Positions 7,893 to 9,247 of a stretch of 9,247 nucleotides of DNA are shown here, piece by piece. This DNA is from Chloroflexota bacterium. Its GTDB lineage: Bacteria; Chloroflexota; Dormibacteria; Dormibacterales; Dormibacteraceae. The stretch lies in assembly GCA_005880175.1 (NCBI GenBank), contig VBJR01000259.1, forward strand, positions 26,494-35,740, written 5' to 3'. Both the position numbers and the translations under genes were made by a program. How positions within the stretch are numbered: the stretch's first letter is position 1; the number at the start of each line of letters is the position of its first letter. Under the pieces are notes generated by a model that saw only the letters and a list, made by a program, of their open reading frames with translations, was not told where the DNA came from and did no database searches.

Positions 7893-9247
7893 ATGGTGAA
7901 CTTCCGGGTGGTCCGCAGCCTCGCCCGCTGCGTCGTCGTCTGTGCGCTCGCGGCCGCCCCGGCCATCGCGGCGCCGCCGGTCCTGGCCGGCACCGCGCCC
8001 CTCGGGTACACGTTCGCCGACGGCACGGACGGCTTCACGGCGCCGACCTGGCTGTCGGCCAACGCCGGCGACCCGACCCGGAGCACCACCCAGGTGGCGC
8101 CCGGCAGCGGCGCCAGCCTGGCCCTGCCGGTCAACCTGACCGGCGGCGGGTTCGACCAGGCCGGGGCCGACAAGGTGATCGACAACTTCAACCCGGTGGA
8201 CCTGAGCCCGTACCGGGCCGTGCAGTTCTCGGTCTACGCGCCGATGCCCAACATCTCGGCCGACCTCGTGTTCAACGACCCCTGGGACCCGCCCACCGGG
8301 CTCCGCGACCTGAGCGTGGGCTGGAACACGATCACGTACGACATCGGGCCGAACAGCGCCGACTTCCCGAACCAGGACTTCTCGCAGGCGAAGGAGCTCA
8401 TCCTGCGCGTCGTCGGGCGCGGCGTCACGTACTCGGGCCCGATCTACTTCGACGCGGTCCAGTTCATCCCGACCACCAGCCCGGTCGTGCGGGTGCTGGC
8501 CCCGCAGCCCGACGACACGCTGGCCGTGCCGCAGGGCCAGGCGTTCAGCCTCCGGGCTCACGTCACGGCGTCGCCCGGCCGCACGATCTCCGGCGTCGCG
8601 TTCCAGAGCGCGAAGCAGTCGGGCGCGCTGACCGGGGACCCGGCGACGGGCGACTGGACCGCGCCGTGGGACCTCTGGCGCGAGGGCGACGGCGTGGCCA
8701 CGGTCGCCGTCACCGCGACCGACTCGACCGGCGTTGCCACGACCGCCCGGGCGACGGTGCTGGTCCAGGACAGCCAGCTGACCGTCCACATCGTCCAGCC
8801 GGCGTTCGACCAGCAGCTCGGCGGCCGGACGCAGGTGGTCGCGCAGGTGCATCCGGACCCGCGGTTCGGACTGCCCCGGGTGCGGCTGCAGACGGGCCGC
8901 GACTCGCTGCCGATGGAGCTGAGCGCCCCCGACGCGAACGGCGTCGCGACCGCCACCGCGCGCCTGGAGACGCGGTCGCTGCCGGACGGCGCGGCGAGCC
9001 TGAAGGTGGCGGCGACGGACCGGGCGTTCACCGTGTTCGACGTCTCCGACGTGCTGGTCCAGAACCACCGGCCGGACTGGGACGTGGTGCGGGCCAGCGG
9101 CGCGACGTTCGTGGCCGGCCACGACCCGCTCCGGTACGTCGGCTGGAACGAGTACGAGCTGTTCACGCGCACAGACCAGACCAACCAGCACGTGCAGCAG
9201 ACGGCGGACGGCACCGTGCTGGCGAAGGGCGCGGTGCGGACGTGGCA
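7893..9247 (+). CDS. Secreted modular carbohydrate-active protein, probable GH5-like mannanase (3' end cut)
   Basis: The 451 visible residues are only the N-terminal part. They begin with a Sec signal peptide (basic RVVRSLAR, hydrophobic core 13-22, cleavage near AIA|A at 26/27 or VLA|G at 32/33). About 36-193 is a beta-sandwich-like module with DLSPYRAVQFSVYAP, LVFNDPW, GWNTITYDI and GPIYFDAVQF, typical of galactose-binding-fold carbohydrate-binding modules. Two Ig-like (Big_7-type) repeats follow (about 195-292 and 293-388). From about 395, GATFVAGHDPLRYVGWNEY and then AVRTW resemble the first strand and helix of GH5 (beta-mannanase-like) barrels. The catalytic Glu residues lie beyond the edge, so activity and substrate are inferred. 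AGGAGG (7882-7887) sits 5 nt before the ATG, and a near-consensus promoter lies upstream. The divergent LacI-type gene supports a polysaccharide-degrading role outside the cell. Another GH-A clan family, or a binding-only protein, remains possible. Confidence 0.85.
   Translation, partial: MVNFRVVRSLARCVVVCALAAAPAIAAPPVLAGTAPLGYTFADGTDGFTAPTWLSANAGDPTRSTTQVAPGSGASLALPVNLTGGGFDQAGADKVIDNFNPVDLSPYRAVQFSVYAPMPNISADLVFNDPWDPPTGLRDLSVGWNTITYDIGPNSADFPNQDFSQAKELILRVVGRGVTYSGPIYFDAVQFIPTTSPVVRVLAPQPDDTLAVPQGQAFSLRAHVTASPGRTISGVAFQSAKQSGALTGDPATGDWTAPWDLWREGDGVATVAVTATDSTGVATTARATVLVQDSQLTVHIVQPAFDQQLGGRTQVVAQVHPDPRFGLPRVRLQTGRDSLPMELSAPDANGVATATARLETRSLPDGAASLKVAATDRAFTVFDVSDVLVQNHRPDWDVVRASGATFVAGHDPLRYVGWNEYELFTRTDQTNQHVQQTADGTVLAKGAVRTW

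Noticed and set aside
7893..7945. Lipoprotein signal because of Cys13 and Cys17
   Set aside because: No lipobox (L-A/S-G/A-C) precedes either cysteine and both lie inside the hydrophobic core; ordinary signal peptidase I sites follow.
7818..9191. 457-codon minus-strand ORF opposite the secreted hydrolase
   Set aside because: Low-complexity Arg/Val/Gly/Ala translation with no recognisable motif; the plus strand has a promoter, Shine-Dalgarno, signal peptide and modules.

Overview
This is a very GC-rich window with strongly G/C-biased third codon positions. Much of it is organised as genes chained by 4-nt start/stop overlaps, with what look like leaderless -10 elements at some starts. These traits fit a high-GC Gram-positive lineage: Actinomycetota most likely, with high-GC Chloroflexota or Dormibacterota not excluded. 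No rRNA, tRNA, CRISPR array, insertion sequence or rho-independent terminator is visible, and no stretch over about 140 bp lacks a gene.

Region 1 (1-1879, minus strand) is a housekeeping pair. miaA (tRNA dimethylallyltransferase) is followed, through a TTGA overlap, by hflX (ribosome-splitting GTPase), which runs off the left edge. Region 2 (1941-6735, plus strand) is a compact cassette of three genes. The first encodes a 911-residue fusion of an extracytoplasmic X-Pro-dipeptidyl-peptidase/CocE-type serine hydrolase to a cytoplasmic ABC ATPase through a transmembrane helix. The second is an ABC-2 permease that starts inside the stop codon of the first. The third is an LtrA-family polytopic membrane protein that probably starts, perhaps at a CTG, inside the stop codon of the permease. 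The arrangement suggests an exporter, or antimicrobial-resistance pump, that carries its own hydrolase on the outer face of the membrane.

Region 3 (6665-9247) is a sugar-utilisation locus. A LacI-family regulator (minus) diverges from a secreted modular protein (plus). That protein has a signal peptide, a carbohydrate-binding-like module, two Ig-like modules and the start of a GH5/mannanase-like catalytic domain that is cut by the right edge. The 139-bp gap between them holds a good sigma70-type promoter (TTGACG-17-TACAGT), a strong Shine-Dalgarno for each gene, a perfect 10-bp inverted repeat and four GATAC motifs. One of these motifs lies on the -10 element, so LacI control of the hydrolase is likely. 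The regulator has a proline-rich segment where LacI proteins normally have the DNA-binding hinge helix.

The most unusual item is the hydrolase-ABC fusion cassette. The atypical LacI with its widely spaced operator-like repeat is second.
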